Part shown: in pieces, positions 45,029-53,879 of the stretch | How positions within the stretch are numbered: the first letter of the stretch is position 1 | How the letters are laid out: every line of letters begins with the position of its first letter | Origin: Alphaproteobacteria bacterium | Lineage (GTDB): Bacteria > Pseudomonadota > Alphaproteobacteria > JAEULC01 | Length of the DNA stretch: 64,000 nt | Direction: 5' to 3' | NCBI GenBank assembly: GCA_023150455.1 | Contig: JAKLKW010000004.1 | Coordinates: 1 to 64,000 of the forward strand | Notes under the pieces: generated by a model | What the model saw: the letters and a program-made list of their open reading frames with translations, nothing else | What the model was told of the DNA's origin: nothing | Databases searched by the model: none | Position numbers and translations under genes: made by a program

Positions 45029-46834
45029 ATGTGCGGCATCGCCGGCCTCATGACGCGGAGCGGCGCGCCGGTCGACCCGGCGATCCTCGACCGCCTGGCG
45101 ACGGCGCTCGGCCATCGCGGGCCGGACGGCGAGGGGCGGCACCTCGCCCGCGACGTCGGGCTGATGCAGCGGCGGCTTGCCATCATCGACCTCGTGACCG
45201 GCGACCAGCCGCTCTACGCGCCGGGCGGCGCCGCGCTCGTCGCCAACGGCGAGATCTACAACTATGTCGAGCTGCGCGCCGCCATGCGCGACGTGAAGTT
45301 CGCCACCGGCTCCGACTGCGAGACGCCGCTGCATCTCTACGAACGGCATGGGCTCGACTATGCGCGGCACCTGCGCGGCATGTACGCGATCGCGATCCAC
45401 GACCCGGCGCGCGACCTGCTGGTGCTGTCGCGCGATCCCTTCGGCATCAAGCCGCTGTGCTACGCCGAGACCGCTGCCGGCCTCGCCTTCGCGTCCGAGC
45501 CGCAGGCGCTGGCCGCCGCGGGCCTGGTCGAGGCCGCGGTCGACCCAGACCGGCGCGCCGAGCTGCTGCAGCTCCAGTTCACGACCGGGGCGGACACGAT
45601 CTTCCGCGGCGTCAAGCGCCTGCTGCCGGGCGAGACCGTCGCGGTCAAGGCCGGCCGCATCGTCGAGCGCCGGCGGATCGCGGCGCTGCCCGAGGGCGGG
45701 CCGGTCGCGACCTCCGAGGCCGCGGCGCTGGCGCGGCTCGACGCGGTGCTCGCGGACAGCGTCAAGGTGCACCAGCGCTCCGACGTGCCCTATGCCATGT
45801 TCCTCTCCGGCGGCATCGACTCGACCGCGGTGCTGGCGATGATGGCGCGGCTGAACGAGCGGCCGGTCACCGCCTTCACCGCCTGGTTCCCCGGCACCGA
45901 GGCGCGCGACGAGCGCGCATTCGCCCAGGCGGCCGCGGCGGCCACGGGCGCGCGTCACGTCGAGGTGCCGTTCGACGAGGACGACTTCTGGTCGCTGCTG
46001 CCGGCCGTCGCGGCGGCGATGGACGAGCCGGCGGCCGACTACGCGACGCTGCCGAGCTACAAGCTGGCGCGCGCGGCCGCGCGCGACTTCAAGGTCGTGC
46101 TGTCGGGCGAGGGCGGCGACGAGATGTTCGCCGGCTACGGCCGCTACCGCGACGCGGTGCGGCCGTGGTGGTGGTTCGGCAAGGCGATGCGCCGGCGCGG
46201 CGCGTTCGACGGGCTGGGCGTGCTGCGACGCGAGCCCGAGCGCTGGCGCGACGGCATCGCCGCTTCCGAGCACGCGGCGCGAAACCCCAGGCGCAGCAAG
46301 CTGCAGCAGGCCCAGGCGACGGACTGCGCCGACTGGCTGCCCAACGACCTGTTGACCAAGCTCGACCGCTGCCTGATGGCGAGCGGGCTCGAGGGGCGCA
46401 CGCCCTTCCTCGATCCCGAGGTCGCGAAGTTCGCCTTCGCCCTGCCGGATGCCCTGAAGGTGCGCGACGACCTCGGCAAGTGGCTGCTGCGCCGCTGGGT
46501 GCACGAGCGCGTGCCCGCCGCGGACGCCTTCGCGCGCAAGCGCGGCTTCACCGTGCCGGTCGGCGAATGGATCGCCCGGCGCGGGGACGAGCTCGGCGAG
46601 CTGGTGGCGCGCCAGCCGGCGATCGAGGAGATCGCGATCCCCGGCGCCGTGCGCGCGCTCTACGCCAACCCGGTCGGCCGGCGCGGCTTCGCCTGCTGGG
46701 TGCTGCTGTTCTACGCGCTGTGGCACGCGCGCCACGTCGAAGGCCGCCCGATCGCCGGCGACGTGTTCGACGTGCTCGACGCCTATGCGCAAGGCGCCGG
46801 GCCGGCCAGCTCCTTCTCCGCCGTCGGGAAGTAG
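45029..46834 (+). CDS. asnB: Asparagine-synthase-like amidotransferase
   Basis: A 601-residue protein with an N-terminal glutaminase (Cys2 in MCGIAGL, HRGPDG, VANGEIYN) and a C-terminal synthase with the PP-loop FLSGGIDST and SGEGGDEMFAGY. It follows the glycosyltransferases by four bases, so in this place it probably amidates a sugar acid or lipid-linked glycan rather than making bulk asparagine, as for WbpS-type proteins. It ends 52 bases inside the convergent next gene. Confidence 0.88.
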   Translation: MCGIAGLMTRSGAPVDPAILDRLATALGHRGPDGEGRHLARDVGLMQRRLAIIDLVTGDQPLYAPGGAALVANGEIYNYVELRAAMRDVKFATGSDCETPLHLYERHGLDYARHLRGMYAIAIHDPARDLLVLSRDPFGIKPLCYAETAAGLAFASEPQALAAAGLVEAAVDPDRRAELLQLQFTTGADTIFRGVKRLLPGETVAVKAGRIVERRRIAALPEGGPVATSEAAALARLDAVLADSVKVHQRSDVPYAMFLSGGIDSTAVLAMMARLNERPVTAFTAWFPGTEARDERAFAQAAAAATGARHVEVPFDEDDFWSLLPAVAAAMDEPAADYATLPSYKLARAAARDFKVVLSGEGGDEMFAGYGRYRDAVRPWWWFGKAMRRRGAFDGLGVLRREPERWRDGIAASEHAARNPRRSKLQQAQATDCADWLPNDLLTKLDRCLMASGLEGRTPFLDPEVAKFAFALPDALKVRDDLGKWLLRRWVHERVPAADAFARKRGFTVPVGEWIARRGDELGELVARQPAIEEIAIPGAVRALYANPVGRRGFACWVLLFYALWHARHVEGRPIAGDVFDVLDAYAQGAGPASSFSAVGK

Positions 46835-47211
46835 CGCAGCACGATGCGCCGCGGAAACGCGCGGCGCTTGAAGGTCTCGTACTCGTAGGACGGCAGGCGC
46901 GGGTCGAGGAAGTCCTTGCTCGGGTCCAGCGTCATCGCCGCGCCGTCGAACTGGTAGAACGCGGTCATCGCCGCGTCGCCGGCTTTCGTGCCCTTGAGGA
47001 ACAGCCGCGCCTTGCCCACGCCGTAGTCGATCGGCGGGTCGAGGCGCTGCGCGCGCTCGCCCAGCGCAGCAGCGGCCGCGTCCACGCTCATGCCCCAGCG
47101 CAGGCCGGCGAGAACCCCATCGCCGGCGTGCGCCGGCGCGGTCAGCCACAGCATCGATGCAACCAGGCACCGTAATCGCATCCAGCAAGACAGCAGCGGA
47201 ATCGACCGCAT
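46783..47211 (-). CDS. Exported protein of unknown function
   Basis: A 142-residue protein. The N-terminus contains a signal peptide ending AHAGDG; ATG 47181 is an alternative start. The mature part starts GLRWGMSVDAAAAALG, a motif seen in small periplasmic proteins whose name is not certain to me, and includes a Phe/Tyr-rich stretch (FYQFDGAAMTLD). Convergent with asnB; the 3' ends overlap. Confidence 0.68.
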   Translation of the reverse strand: MRSIPLLSCWMRLRCLVASMLWLTAPAHAGDGVLAGLRWGMSVDAAAAALGERAQRLDPPIDYGVGKARLFLKGTKAGDAAMTAFYQFDGAAMTLDPSKDFLDPRLPSYEYETFKRRAFPRRIVLRYFPTAEKELAGPAPCA

Positions 47212-47252
47212 TACGCCGCTTCTTGCGGTGTGAAGCCGGTCACGTTCGGCCT

Positions 47253-48374
47253 TCAGGCGGCCGCGCGCCTCTGCCTCACGCTGTCGGATTTGAGCTGGCC
47301 GCAGGCGGCCAGGATGTCGCGGCCGCGCGGCGTGCGCACGGGGCTGGCGTAGCCGGCGTCGTTGACGACGCGGGCGAATTTCGCGATCTGCTCGTCGGTC
47401 GAGCATTCGAACGGCGCGCGGGGCCAGGCATTGAAGGGGATCAGGTTGACCTTGGCCGGGATGCCGGCGATCAGCTTCACCAGCGCCTTGGCGTCGGCCA
47501 CGCTGTCGTTGACGCCCTTCAGCATGATGTACTCGAACGTGATGCGGCGCGAGTTCTTGGCGCGCGGGTAGTCGCGGCAGGCCTTGAGCAGCTCGGCGAT
47601 CGGATACTTGCGGTTCAGCGGCACGATGCAGTCGCGGATCTCGTCGGTCACCGCGTGCAGGCTGATCGCGAGCCTGACGCCGAGCTCGACGCCGCAGCGC
47701 CGGATCATCGGCACGACGCCCGCGGTCGACAGCGTGATGCGCCGGCGCGAGATGCCGATGCCCTCGCCGTCCATCACGATGGCGAGCGCCTGGGCGACGT
47801 TGTCGTAGTTGTAGAGCGGCTCGCCCATTCCCATCATGACGATGTTGGACAGCATGCGCCCGTCCCTGGGCGAGGGCCATTCGCCGAGCTGGTCGCGCGC
47901 GTGCATGACCTGGCCGACGATCTCGCCGGCGGAAAGGTTGCGCACCAGGCGCTGCGTGCCGGTGTGGCAGAAGCGGCAGGTCAGCGTGCAGCCGACCTGG
48001 CTCGACACGCACAGCGCGCCGCGGTCCTCCTCGGGGATGTGCACGCACTCGACTTCCTGGCCGTCCGCCATCTTGAGCAGCCATTTGCGCGTGCCGTCGA
48101 GCGAATGCTGCGCGCGCGAGACGCCCGGCCGGGTCGCGGCGCAATGTTCGGCCAGCACCTGGCGCAGCTCCTTCGACAGGCTGGTCATGCGCTCGAAATC
48201 GGTCTCGCCGCGGTAGTAGATCCAGTGCCAGACCTGACGGGCGCGGAAGGCGGGCTGACCCAGGCGGGCGAGCTCCGCCTCCAGCTCGGCCCGGCTCAGG
48301 CCCACCAGCTCGATGCGGCCATCCGCCCGGCGGTTGTCCGGTGCGGCCATCAGGGCGTGTTTCTCGGCGCTCAT
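47253..48374 (-). CDS. rlmN: 23S rRNA (A2503-C2)/tRNA methyltransferase
   Basis: A 373-residue radical-SAM enzyme. The cluster is bound by CTLTCRFC (Cx3Cx2C); the methylation cysteine lies in the FECSTDEQ region and a second conserved cysteine near the C-terminus in [22 protein letters not shown] is a family signature. Methylates A2503 of 23S rRNA and A37 of some tRNAs. ATG 48374 is the first after the frame opens sensibly. Confidence 0.95.
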   Translation of the reverse strand: MSAEKHALMAAPDNRRADGRIELVGLSRAELEAELARLGQPAFRARQVWHWIYYRGETDFERMTSLSKELRQVLAEHCAATRPGVSRAQHSLDGTRKWLLKMADGQEVECVHIPEEDRGALCVSSQVGCTLTCRFCHTGTQRLVRNLSAGEIVGQVMHARDQLGEWPSPRDGRMLSNIVMMGMGEPLYNYDNVAQALAIVMDGEGIGISRRRITLSTAGVVPMIRRCGVELGVRLAISLHAVTDEIRDCIVPLNRKYPIAELLKACRDYPRAKNSRRITFEYIMLKGVNDSVADAKALVKLIAGIPAKVNLIPFNAWPRAPFECSTDEQIAKFARVVNDAGYASPVRTPRGRDILAACGQLKSDSVRQRRAAA

Positions 48375-48442
48375 GCCGGCACATATAGTGAATGCCGGGC
48401 CGATCGGCAAAGCCCCATGGCGATCCAGGCGACCGGCCCGGG

Positions 48443-48471
48443 TGATCCGGGACGCCGGCCGGGGCGTATTT
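48443..48471 (+). promoter_or_regulatory. Possible RpoE-type promoter
   Basis: TGATCC (48443-48448), a 17-base spacer and GTATTT (48466-48471) lie about 95 bases before rpoE. TGATCC is the -35 element described for RpoE of Rhodobacter; the -10 match is poor. Autoregulation is plausible. Confidence 0.35.
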
Positions 48472-48564
48472 CGCTTGATGATTGCGACCCTTGCCTTCGA
48501 CCCGCCGCTGCCATTGCGGCTCCGTCTTGCGGTGCGGCGCAACCCTCGCCAGAGTGTCGCCCGC

Positions 48565-49161
48565 ATGGGTGGGTCATCGGATACCAGCCGGGCCGGCGGG
48601 CCCGCATCGGGCCTCGAGGCTCGGTCGCTCGACGACCTCGTCGTCGACGTCGCCCTGCGCCGCGACCGCCAGGCCTTCGCCCGCCTGTTCGACCATTTCG
48701 CGCCGCGGCTCAAGGCCTATCTCGCGCGCAGCGGCGCCGACCAGGCGACGGCGGAAGAGGTGGTGCAGGACGTCATGCTGACATTGTGGCGGCGGGCCGA
48801 CCAGTTCGACCGCGCCCAGGCCTCGGCCGGCACCTGGATCTACACGATCGCGCGCAACCGCCGCATCGACCTGTTGCGGCGCGAGCGCCGGCCCGAGATC
48901 GACCCGTCCGACCCGCTGCTGACGCCGACGCCCGATCCGGCCGCCGACGATGCGCTGATGGCCGGAGAGCGCGAGCAGCGCCTGCGCGCGGCGCTCGGCC
49001 AGTTGCCGCGCGAGCAGGCGGATCTGCTGCGCATGGCGTTCTTCGACGACAAGCCGCACAGCGCGATCGCTGCCGAGACCCGGCTGCCGCTGGGAACCGT
49101 CAAGTCGCGGCTGCGTCTTGCCATGGTGCGCCTGCGCAAGGTCCTGAGGGACAATCCATGA
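48565..49161 (+). CDS. rpoE: ECF sigma factor, RpoE/ChrR type
   Basis: A 198-residue sigma factor with region 2 ([35 protein letters not shown]) and region 4 ([23 protein letters not shown], then [16 protein letters not shown]). It overlaps the ChrR-type anti-sigma by ATGA. In Rhodobacter this pair answers singlet oxygen and organic peroxides. ATG 48565 is preferred; an ATG at 48478 is in frame. Confidence 0.9.
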   Translation: MGGSSDTSRAGGPASGLEARSLDDLVVDVALRRDRQAFARLFDHFAPRLKAYLARSGADQATAEEVVQDVMLTLWRRADQFDRAQASAGTWIYTIARNRRIDLLRRERRPEIDPSDPLLTPTPDPAADDALMAGEREQRLRAALGQLPREQADLLRMAFFDDKPHSAIAAETRLPLGTVKSRLRLAMVRLRKVLRDNP

Positions 49162-49844
49162 GCGTCTCGACCGCGATCCCGCCGGGCTCCATGCCCTCGC
49201 ATCACCCGGACGAGGCGCTGCTGCTGGACTACGCCGCCGGCGCGCTGGGCGAGGCCGAGTCGCTGGCCGTCGCCACCCATCTCGCCCTCTGCCCCGACTG
49301 CCGGCACGAGGTCGCCGATCTCGAATCGGTCGGCGGCGCCATGCTCGAGGAGATCGAGCCGGCTCCGCTTTCGGGCGACAGCCGCGCCGCCGTCATGGCG
49401 CGCCTGGACGAGGCGCCGCCGGCCACGCCCCGCCGCCGCCCGGTGCCCGTCGCGCCGGGTGTGGCAGGCTTGCCGCTGCCGGAGCCCTTGCGCAGCTACC
49501 TCGGCGAAACGGGGCCGAGCTGGCGGCGGATCATGGCCGGCGTGGCCGAGCACCAGATCCTGGCGGGTCCCGACGGCTACCGCGCGGTGCTGCTGCGCAT
49601 CGAGCCCGAGATCGCCATGCCGGTGCACACGCATCGCGACCGCGAGCACACGCTGGTGCTCGCCGGCGGCTTCACCGACGCGTTCGGGCATTTCCTGCGC
49701 GGCGACTTCAGCTCGACCGACCCGTCGGTCACGCACCAGCCCGTCGCCGACCCGGGCGAACCCTGCATCTGCCTCGCGATCACCACGGCCCCGCTCCGGC
49801 TGACGGGAAGGTGGGCACGATTTCTGAACCCGTTCCTGCGCTGA
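49158..49844 (+). CDS. chrR: ChrR-family zinc anti-sigma factor
   Basis: A 228-residue protein. The N-terminal anti-sigma zinc site is His16, His41, Cys45 and Cys48 (HLALCPDC), with exactly the 25-residue spacing known for ChrR. The C-terminal cupin (HTHRDREHTLVLAGGF and a later His in SVTHQP) supplies the second zinc. It holds RpoE inactive until singlet oxygen or peroxide disrupts the complex. Confidence 0.92.
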   Translation: MSVSTAIPPGSMPSHHPDEALLLDYAAGALGEAESLAVATHLALCPDCRHEVADLESVGGAMLEEIEPAPLSGDSRAAVMARLDEAPPATPRRRPVPVAPGVAGLPLPEPLRSYLGETGPSWRRIMAGVAEHQILAGPDGYRAVLLRIEPEIAMPVHTHRDREHTLVLAGGFTDAFGHFLRGDFSSTDPSVTHQPVADPGEPCICLAITTAPLRLTGRWARFLNPFLR

Positions 49845-49900
49845 CCCTGTCCTTCGCCGAACCGCGCTGATCCGCTCCTGCCGATCCGGCTTCGGGGGCG

Positions 49901-49914
49901 TTGACCTCGGTCAA
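49901..49914. promoter_or_regulatory. TTGACC-TC-GGTCAA inverted repeat
   Basis: A perfect 6-bp inverted repeat with a two-base centre sits 53 bases before the exported protein at 49967. CATAAT at 49937 could be a -10, but the 30-base distance is too long for the TTGACC arm to be its -35, so an operator is more likely than a promoter pair. Confidence 0.35.
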
Positions 49915-49966
49915 ACGCGTTCGTTCCTGCGCGTGCCATAATGCCCGCGGTAAGCGGAGGTGCGCC

Positions 49967-50497
49967 ATGGATATCCGAACGAGCCTCCTGTCCCTCGCCG
50001 CCGCCCTCGTCGCGGCGGTCGGGGCGGTCGCGGCCGAGCCGGCATCGATCGACCGGTTCGTGGGCCGATTCTACGGCGCCGGCATCGTCGACGAAGGCGG
50101 CGGCGCGCTGCGTCCGAGCGGCATCCGCGAAGCCAGCGTCGTCGTCGGAAAGCTGCCGGATGGCGGGTTCCTGCTGACCTGGAGCGCCATCACCCGGGTC
50201 GAGGCGCTGCACGAGCCGAAGTCCAAGACCACCACGCTGCGCTTCGTGCCCACGGCGAAACCGGGCGTGTTCGTCGCCGCCGGCGAGGCGGGCGCACCCG
50301 GCCGGCGGACCTGGGCCGAGATCCACGGGGCCACGCTCACCGTCTACGTGATGGACGAGGGCGCCAGCGGAGGGCCGGAGCTGCAGCAATGGGACCGCAA
50401 GGTCGACGGCAACCGGATGGAGCTGACCTATCGCCGCGTGTCGGCGGGCGAGCCCGTCCGCGTCGTCCGCTCGACCTTGGCGAGGGAAGTGGATTGA
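49967..50497 (+). CDS. Exported protein of unknown function
   Basis: A 176-residue protein. Signal peptide ending GAVAAEPAS; the mature part starts IDRFVGRFYGAGIVDEG and is rich in beta strands (FLLTWSAI, TTLRFVPTA, RRTWAEIHGATLTVYVMDEG). I see no known domain. AGCGGAGG precedes ATG 49967. Following the rpoE-chrR pair it might be a sigma target, but no RpoE motif is evident. Confidence 0.72.
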   Translation: MDIRTSLLSLAAALVAAVGAVAAEPASIDRFVGRFYGAGIVDEGGGALRPSGIREASVVVGKLPDGGFLLTWSAITRVEALHEPKSKTTTLRFVPTAKPGVFVAAGEAGAPGRRTWAEIHGATLTVYVMDEGASGGPELQQWDRKVDGNRMELTYRRVSAGEPVRVVRSTLAREVD

Positions 50498-50639
50498 ACG
50501 GCCTGCCGCGCTGCCGCCGTCGTGCCTGCCGCAGCGCTGCGACGCCGACCCAATCCGCGTCGCTTCAAGCTGGACAATTCCCGCTCGTCTCCGGCACGCT
50601 CGGGGAACCCTTGCGTATCGCTCGACCGGATGGCGGAGC

Positions 50640-51479
50640 TTGGACGTAACGATCTCGGAATGGCGAACCGCGCCGTTCGCGGTGGGCCGCGAGGCGATCT
50701 TCGCCGTCGGCGACGTCCACGGCTGCGCCGACGAGCTCGCCGCTCTGCTCGCGGCTGTCGGGGTTGCGGCGGTCCCGCATGGTCTGCGCAAGCGGCTGGT
50801 CTACCTTGGCGACCTGATCGATCGCGGGCCGCGCAATCTCGACACCCTGAAGCTGTGGGCCGAGCCGGAAGCGGCGCGCGGAGTCGACGCCATCGACCGT
50901 CTGATGGGCAACCACGAGCAGCTCCTGCTGCTGGCGATGACCGGCGGCCCGCATGCCGGCAAAGCCGAGTCGATGTGGCTGAGCGAGGCAATGGGCGGCG
51001 GGTGCGTGCTGGCCGAGATGAATGCGGCCACGGGCTCCGCCGCGGAGCGGCCGACCGCGGCGCTGTTCCGGGCCGCGCTCGGCGACGACATCCATCGCCT
51101 GTTCGCTTCCATGCGGTCGCATGTCGCGGTCGGCAACACGATCCTCGTGCACGGCGGCCTCGAGCCCGGCGAGGAACCCGACCAATACCTGGCGCGGCCT
51201 TGGCAGTCGTTCACCGATGCGCGCTGGGCCTGGGTGCATGGCGAGTTCCTGCAATGGCAGGGCGGGTTCGGCGGGCGGATGGTGGTCCACGGCCACACGC
51301 CGCCGCACAAGCACCGCGAGCTGACCGGTCAGGAAGACCCGCATCTGTTCGCGTTCGACCGGCTGGGACTCGACGGCGGCACCACGCGCACCGGCATCGT
51401 CACGGGCGCGCAGATCGAGACCGGGCGCTATCGCATCCTGCGGGCGGGCGTGGCCGCGGCGTTCGCGCCCGCGGCGTGA
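50640..51479 (+). CDS. Metallophosphoesterase, PPP-phosphatase type
   Basis: A 279-residue protein. GDVHG, GDLIDRG, GNHE, HGGL and GHTP are the complete set of metal and phosphate ligands of the ApaH/PPP1-like bacterial phosphatases. Candidates are Ap4A hydrolase or protein Ser/Thr phosphatase. TTG start at 50640 with GCGGAG upstream; no better start is in frame. Confidence 0.85.
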   Translation: MDVTISEWRTAPFAVGREAIFAVGDVHGCADELAALLAAVGVAAVPHGLRKRLVYLGDLIDRGPRNLDTLKLWAEPEAARGVDAIDRLMGNHEQLLLLAMTGGPHAGKAESMWLSEAMGGGCVLAEMNAATGSAAERPTAALFRAALGDDIHRLFASMRSHVAVGNTILVHGGLEPGEEPDQYLARPWQSFTDARWAWVHGEFLQWQGGFGGRMVVHGHTPPHKHRELTGQEDPHLFAFDRLGLDGGTTRTGIVTGAQIETGRYRILRAGVAAAFAPAA

Positions 51480-51488
51480 AAGCCTGGC

Positions 51489-52427
51489 CTATCGCGCCGC
51501 CTTCCTCCGGTCCTCGGCCAGCCAGCGGAACAGCTCCTTCATGCGCGCATCGACGAGCGCCTGGCGGTCGCGCCTGCTCCAGTCGTAGAGGCCGGGCCAG
51601 CCGCCGGCGCCTTGCTGTTTCGCCAGCGTTTGGGCGACCGCCTGCGGCGGCTCGGGCGCCGTCGACAGGTCGGGCTGCAGGAAGCGGGAGAAGTTGTACA
51701 TGGTCGCGAGCCCGCCGACATCGGCCGACTCGATCGGTCCGGTGACGCCGAGGCGCCGCCCGAACGACATGCGCACCACCGCGTCGATCACCTCGGGCGC
51801 GGCCACGCCGTCGGCCCACAGCGCCCACGCCTCGCGCAGCAGCGCGAACTGCAAGCGGTTGCCGATGAAGCCCTTCACCTCCTTGTCGATGACGACCGGG
51901 TGCTTGCCGGCGCGCCGGATGAGATCGACCGTGCGATCGACCACCTCGCGCGCGCAATGCGGCCCGCCGCAGACCTCGACCAGCGGGATGAGCTGCGGCG
52001 GATACCAGAAATGCGCGGCGATCACGCGCTCCTTGCGCGCGACCCTGGGCACCAGCGCGCTCGCCGGCTGGCCGCTCGACGAGGCCAGGATCGCCTCGGG
52101 CCGGCAGGTCGCATCCAGCCGCGCGAAGATGCCGATCTTGAGGTCAAGGTCCTCGGTGACCGCCTCGAGCACGAAGTCGGCGGGCTTCGCATCCTCGAGC
52201 ACGGTCGACACCGCGACGCGCCCGACGGCGGCGTCGGCCTCGCCCGACGAGACGATGCCATGGGCAACGAAGTCCTTCAGGCTCGCCTTGATGCGGCCGA
52301 TCGCCTTCTCGAGGCTTTGCGGGTTGCGGCCGATCATCGTGACCGGATGGCCGGCCATGGCGAAGACCTGCGCCGTGCCGTGTCCGATGATGCCGTTGCC
52401 GACGATGGCGATGCGTTCGCTGCCCAT
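51489..52427 (-). CDS. 3-hydroxyacyl-CoA dehydrogenase, NAD-binding
   Basis: A 312-residue protein: Rossmann motif VGNGIIGHGTAQ, the conserved catalytic region ASSSGQPASAL and AHFWYPPQLIPLVE (His at the catalytic place), then a helical half with FIGNRLQFALLREAW. Length fits single-domain HBDH-like enzymes (also L-carnitine dehydrogenase), so the precise substrate is open. Convergent with the metallophosphoesterase. Confidence 0.87.
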   Translation of the reverse strand: MGSERIAIVGNGIIGHGTAQVFAMAGHPVTMIGRNPQSLEKAIGRIKASLKDFVAHGIVSSGEADAAVGRVAVSTVLEDAKPADFVLEAVTEDLDLKIGIFARLDATCRPEAILASSSGQPASALVPRVARKERVIAAHFWYPPQLIPLVEVCGGPHCAREVVDRTVDLIRRAGKHPVVIDKEVKGFIGNRLQFALLREAWALWADGVAAPEVIDAVVRMSFGRRLGVTGPIESADVGGLATMYNFSRFLQPDLSTAPEPPQAVAQTLAKQQGAGGWPGLYDWSRRDRQALVDARMKELFRWLAEDRRKAAR

Positions 52428-52448
52428 GACCTTGTCCCCCAGTTTGTC

Positions 52449-53003
52449 CTATCGCTTGCGCGTGGCGCCGAGCGGCACGCGCTTGCCGGCGCGGCGCACG
52501 ACCACGTCGCCGAACACGGGCGGCGGCGGCGGCGCGGCTTCGCCGCCCGGCGTGAGCGGGCGTTCGGCGAAGCGGCCGGTCGAGATCAGCCGGTCGTACA
52601 TGATGATCGAGCCGGCCACCGCCAGGTTGACGCAGAACCGCGTCGGTATCTTCACCAGCAGGTCGCAATGCCCGGCCAGGCGCGGCGACAGCGAGCCGCG
52701 CTCCGGCCCCAGCACATAGGCGGCCTGGCGCGGATGGCGGAAGCTCGGCAGCAGCGTCGCGTCGTCGCGGAACTCGACGCCGACCAGGAGGCAGTCCGAC
52801 GGCAGGCGCAGCGCGTCGAGATCGGGGAAGTCGTAGTAGGGCAGGTTGGCGCGCACGTCCGTCGTGTCGGAGCTCGCCTTGCGGTACTCGGCGGCGATCG
52901 TGAACACGAAGCTGGCGCCGAAGGCGTGCGCCGAGCGGAACAGCGCGCCGAGGTTCATCGGCTTGCTGATGCCTTCCACGCCGATGCCGAAATAGCCGCG
53001 CAT
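52449..53003 (-). CDS. TrmH/SpoU-family RNA methyltransferase
   Basis: A 184-residue SPOUT-class enzyme. MRGYFGIGVEG and NLGALFRSAHAFGAS (motif 1), YVLGPERGSLSP (motif 2) and FCVNLAVAGSIIMYDRL (motif 3) form the trefoil-knot SAM site. A Pro-rich C-terminal tail of about 35 residues ends the protein. Likely 2'-O-methylates tRNA or rRNA. Confidence 0.9.
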   Translation of the reverse strand: MRGYFGIGVEGISKPMNLGALFRSAHAFGASFVFTIAAEYRKASSDTTDVRANLPYYDFPDLDALRLPSDCLLVGVEFRDDATLLPSFRHPRQAAYVLGPERGSLSPRLAGHCDLLVKIPTRFCVNLAVAGSIIMYDRLISTGRFAERPLTPGGEAAPPPPPVFGDVVVRRAGKRVPLGATRKR

Positions 53004-53115
53004 GCCGAGCGTCCCTCCGGCGGCCAGTCTAGCCGGAACCCGGGGCGGCGCGCGCGCCGCCGCTGCGCCTGAGCCCGGATCGGCCCGGATGGCGGAATTC
53101 CGCCTTTTTCCCCAG

Positions 53116-53267
53116 GAGATGCACGGGAGGCCGGCACTATCACGCGTCTGTGAGGCAGTGGCGCCGACCAGTGATGGTATGACCTTGTTCGCCCTGTTGA
53201 ACGGGGCGACCCCCCAAGAACCTTGGACGGGCCTGGCGGCTTAACGGCCCCGGCCCTCTTCTTTTTT
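53116..53267 (+). ncRNA. Candidate structured RNA, 6S-like
   Basis: The 240 bases between the TrmH gene and the transporter pseudogene hold no gene but can form a long rod: gaggccgg near 53116 pairs with ccggccctc at 53250, with internal hairpins such as ccaag-aac-cttgg (53212-53224) and cgccc/gggcg around 53190-53206. A U-rich terminator closes it. Size (about 150) and rod shape recall 6S RNA; the name is a guess. Confidence 0.4.
53229..53267 (+). terminator. Intrinsic terminator with U-tract
   Basis: gggcc/ggccc outer stem, an inner gg-c-ggc/gcccc part and a ttaacg loop are followed by tcttcttttttcc. The only upstream plus-strand source is the candidate RNA, which supports that a transcript exists here. 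The U-tract lies in the 3' end of the minus-strand pseudogene. Confidence 0.65.
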
Positions 53268-53744
53268 CCGGGCGGGCTTTCGGCGCGGCTCGGTCGTCGC
53301 GATCCAGATGCCGGCGGCGACGGCGGCGACCCCCAGCACGAGCGAGGGGCCGATCGGCTCGTCCAGCAGCACCGCCGCCAGCAGCGCCCCGCGACGGGGT
53401 TGAGCGTCATGGTGCCGGCGACCCGGGTCGGCGTGGTCCGCGCCAAGGCGAACACCCAGAGGACGAACGCCGCGGCGCCGCCGAAGCCGGCGCGATAGGC
53501 GACGGCGACCCATTCCCCCGGCCCGAAGCCGCCGACCACGTCGAAGCCGCCGGTCCACCAGGATGCCGCCGCGACGCCGGAGATGGCCATCAGCACGCCC
53601 GCGCTCTTGCGCAGCGTCAGCCGCTCGATGCCGAGCAGCGCGGCGACCAGCATCGTCGCCAGCGGAAGGGTCGGCAGCGCCATCGCGCCGCGCGCCGCCG
53701 AAGGTGCTGGACAGGATGGCGGCAGCGCCGAGACGCGGGTTCAT
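53241..53744 (-). pseudogene. Decayed EamA/DMT transporter
   Basis: Two overlapping frames together encode pieces of one EamA protein: MNPRLGAAAILSSTFGG (frame 1), TLPLATMLVAALLGIERL to TMTLNPVAG (frame 2), then LLAAVLLDEPIGPSLVLGV (frame 1 again). Joined they make about 165 residues of the usual ~300, so there are two frameshifts and one or more internal deletions. The short C-terminal tail is Lys/Arg-rich. Confidence 0.75.
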
Positions 53745-53879
53745 CGCCGGCAGGCTGCTGCCGGGCGGCCGTGCGGACAACTACCTCCCGGGTAGTCGTC
53801 GATCGGGCAGACGCCCAAGCGTCTTGCGCCCGGGCGGCGAGGGCGGCATGGTGCGGGCCGCTCTGCCGAGGTCAAGTCC

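Noticed and set aside
49901-49942. Sigma-70 promoter TTGACC...CATAAT
   Set aside because: The spacer is 30 bases, far outside the usual 16-19.
53091-53109. ggcggaattccgcc followed by ttttt as a terminator
   Set aside because: The stem has almost no loop, and no plus-strand gene lies upstream; may instead belong to the promoter side of the candidate RNA.
53002-53244. Small plus-strand frame across the candidate RNA
   Set aside because: No ribosome site or recognisable protein; RNA structure and terminator explain the region better.
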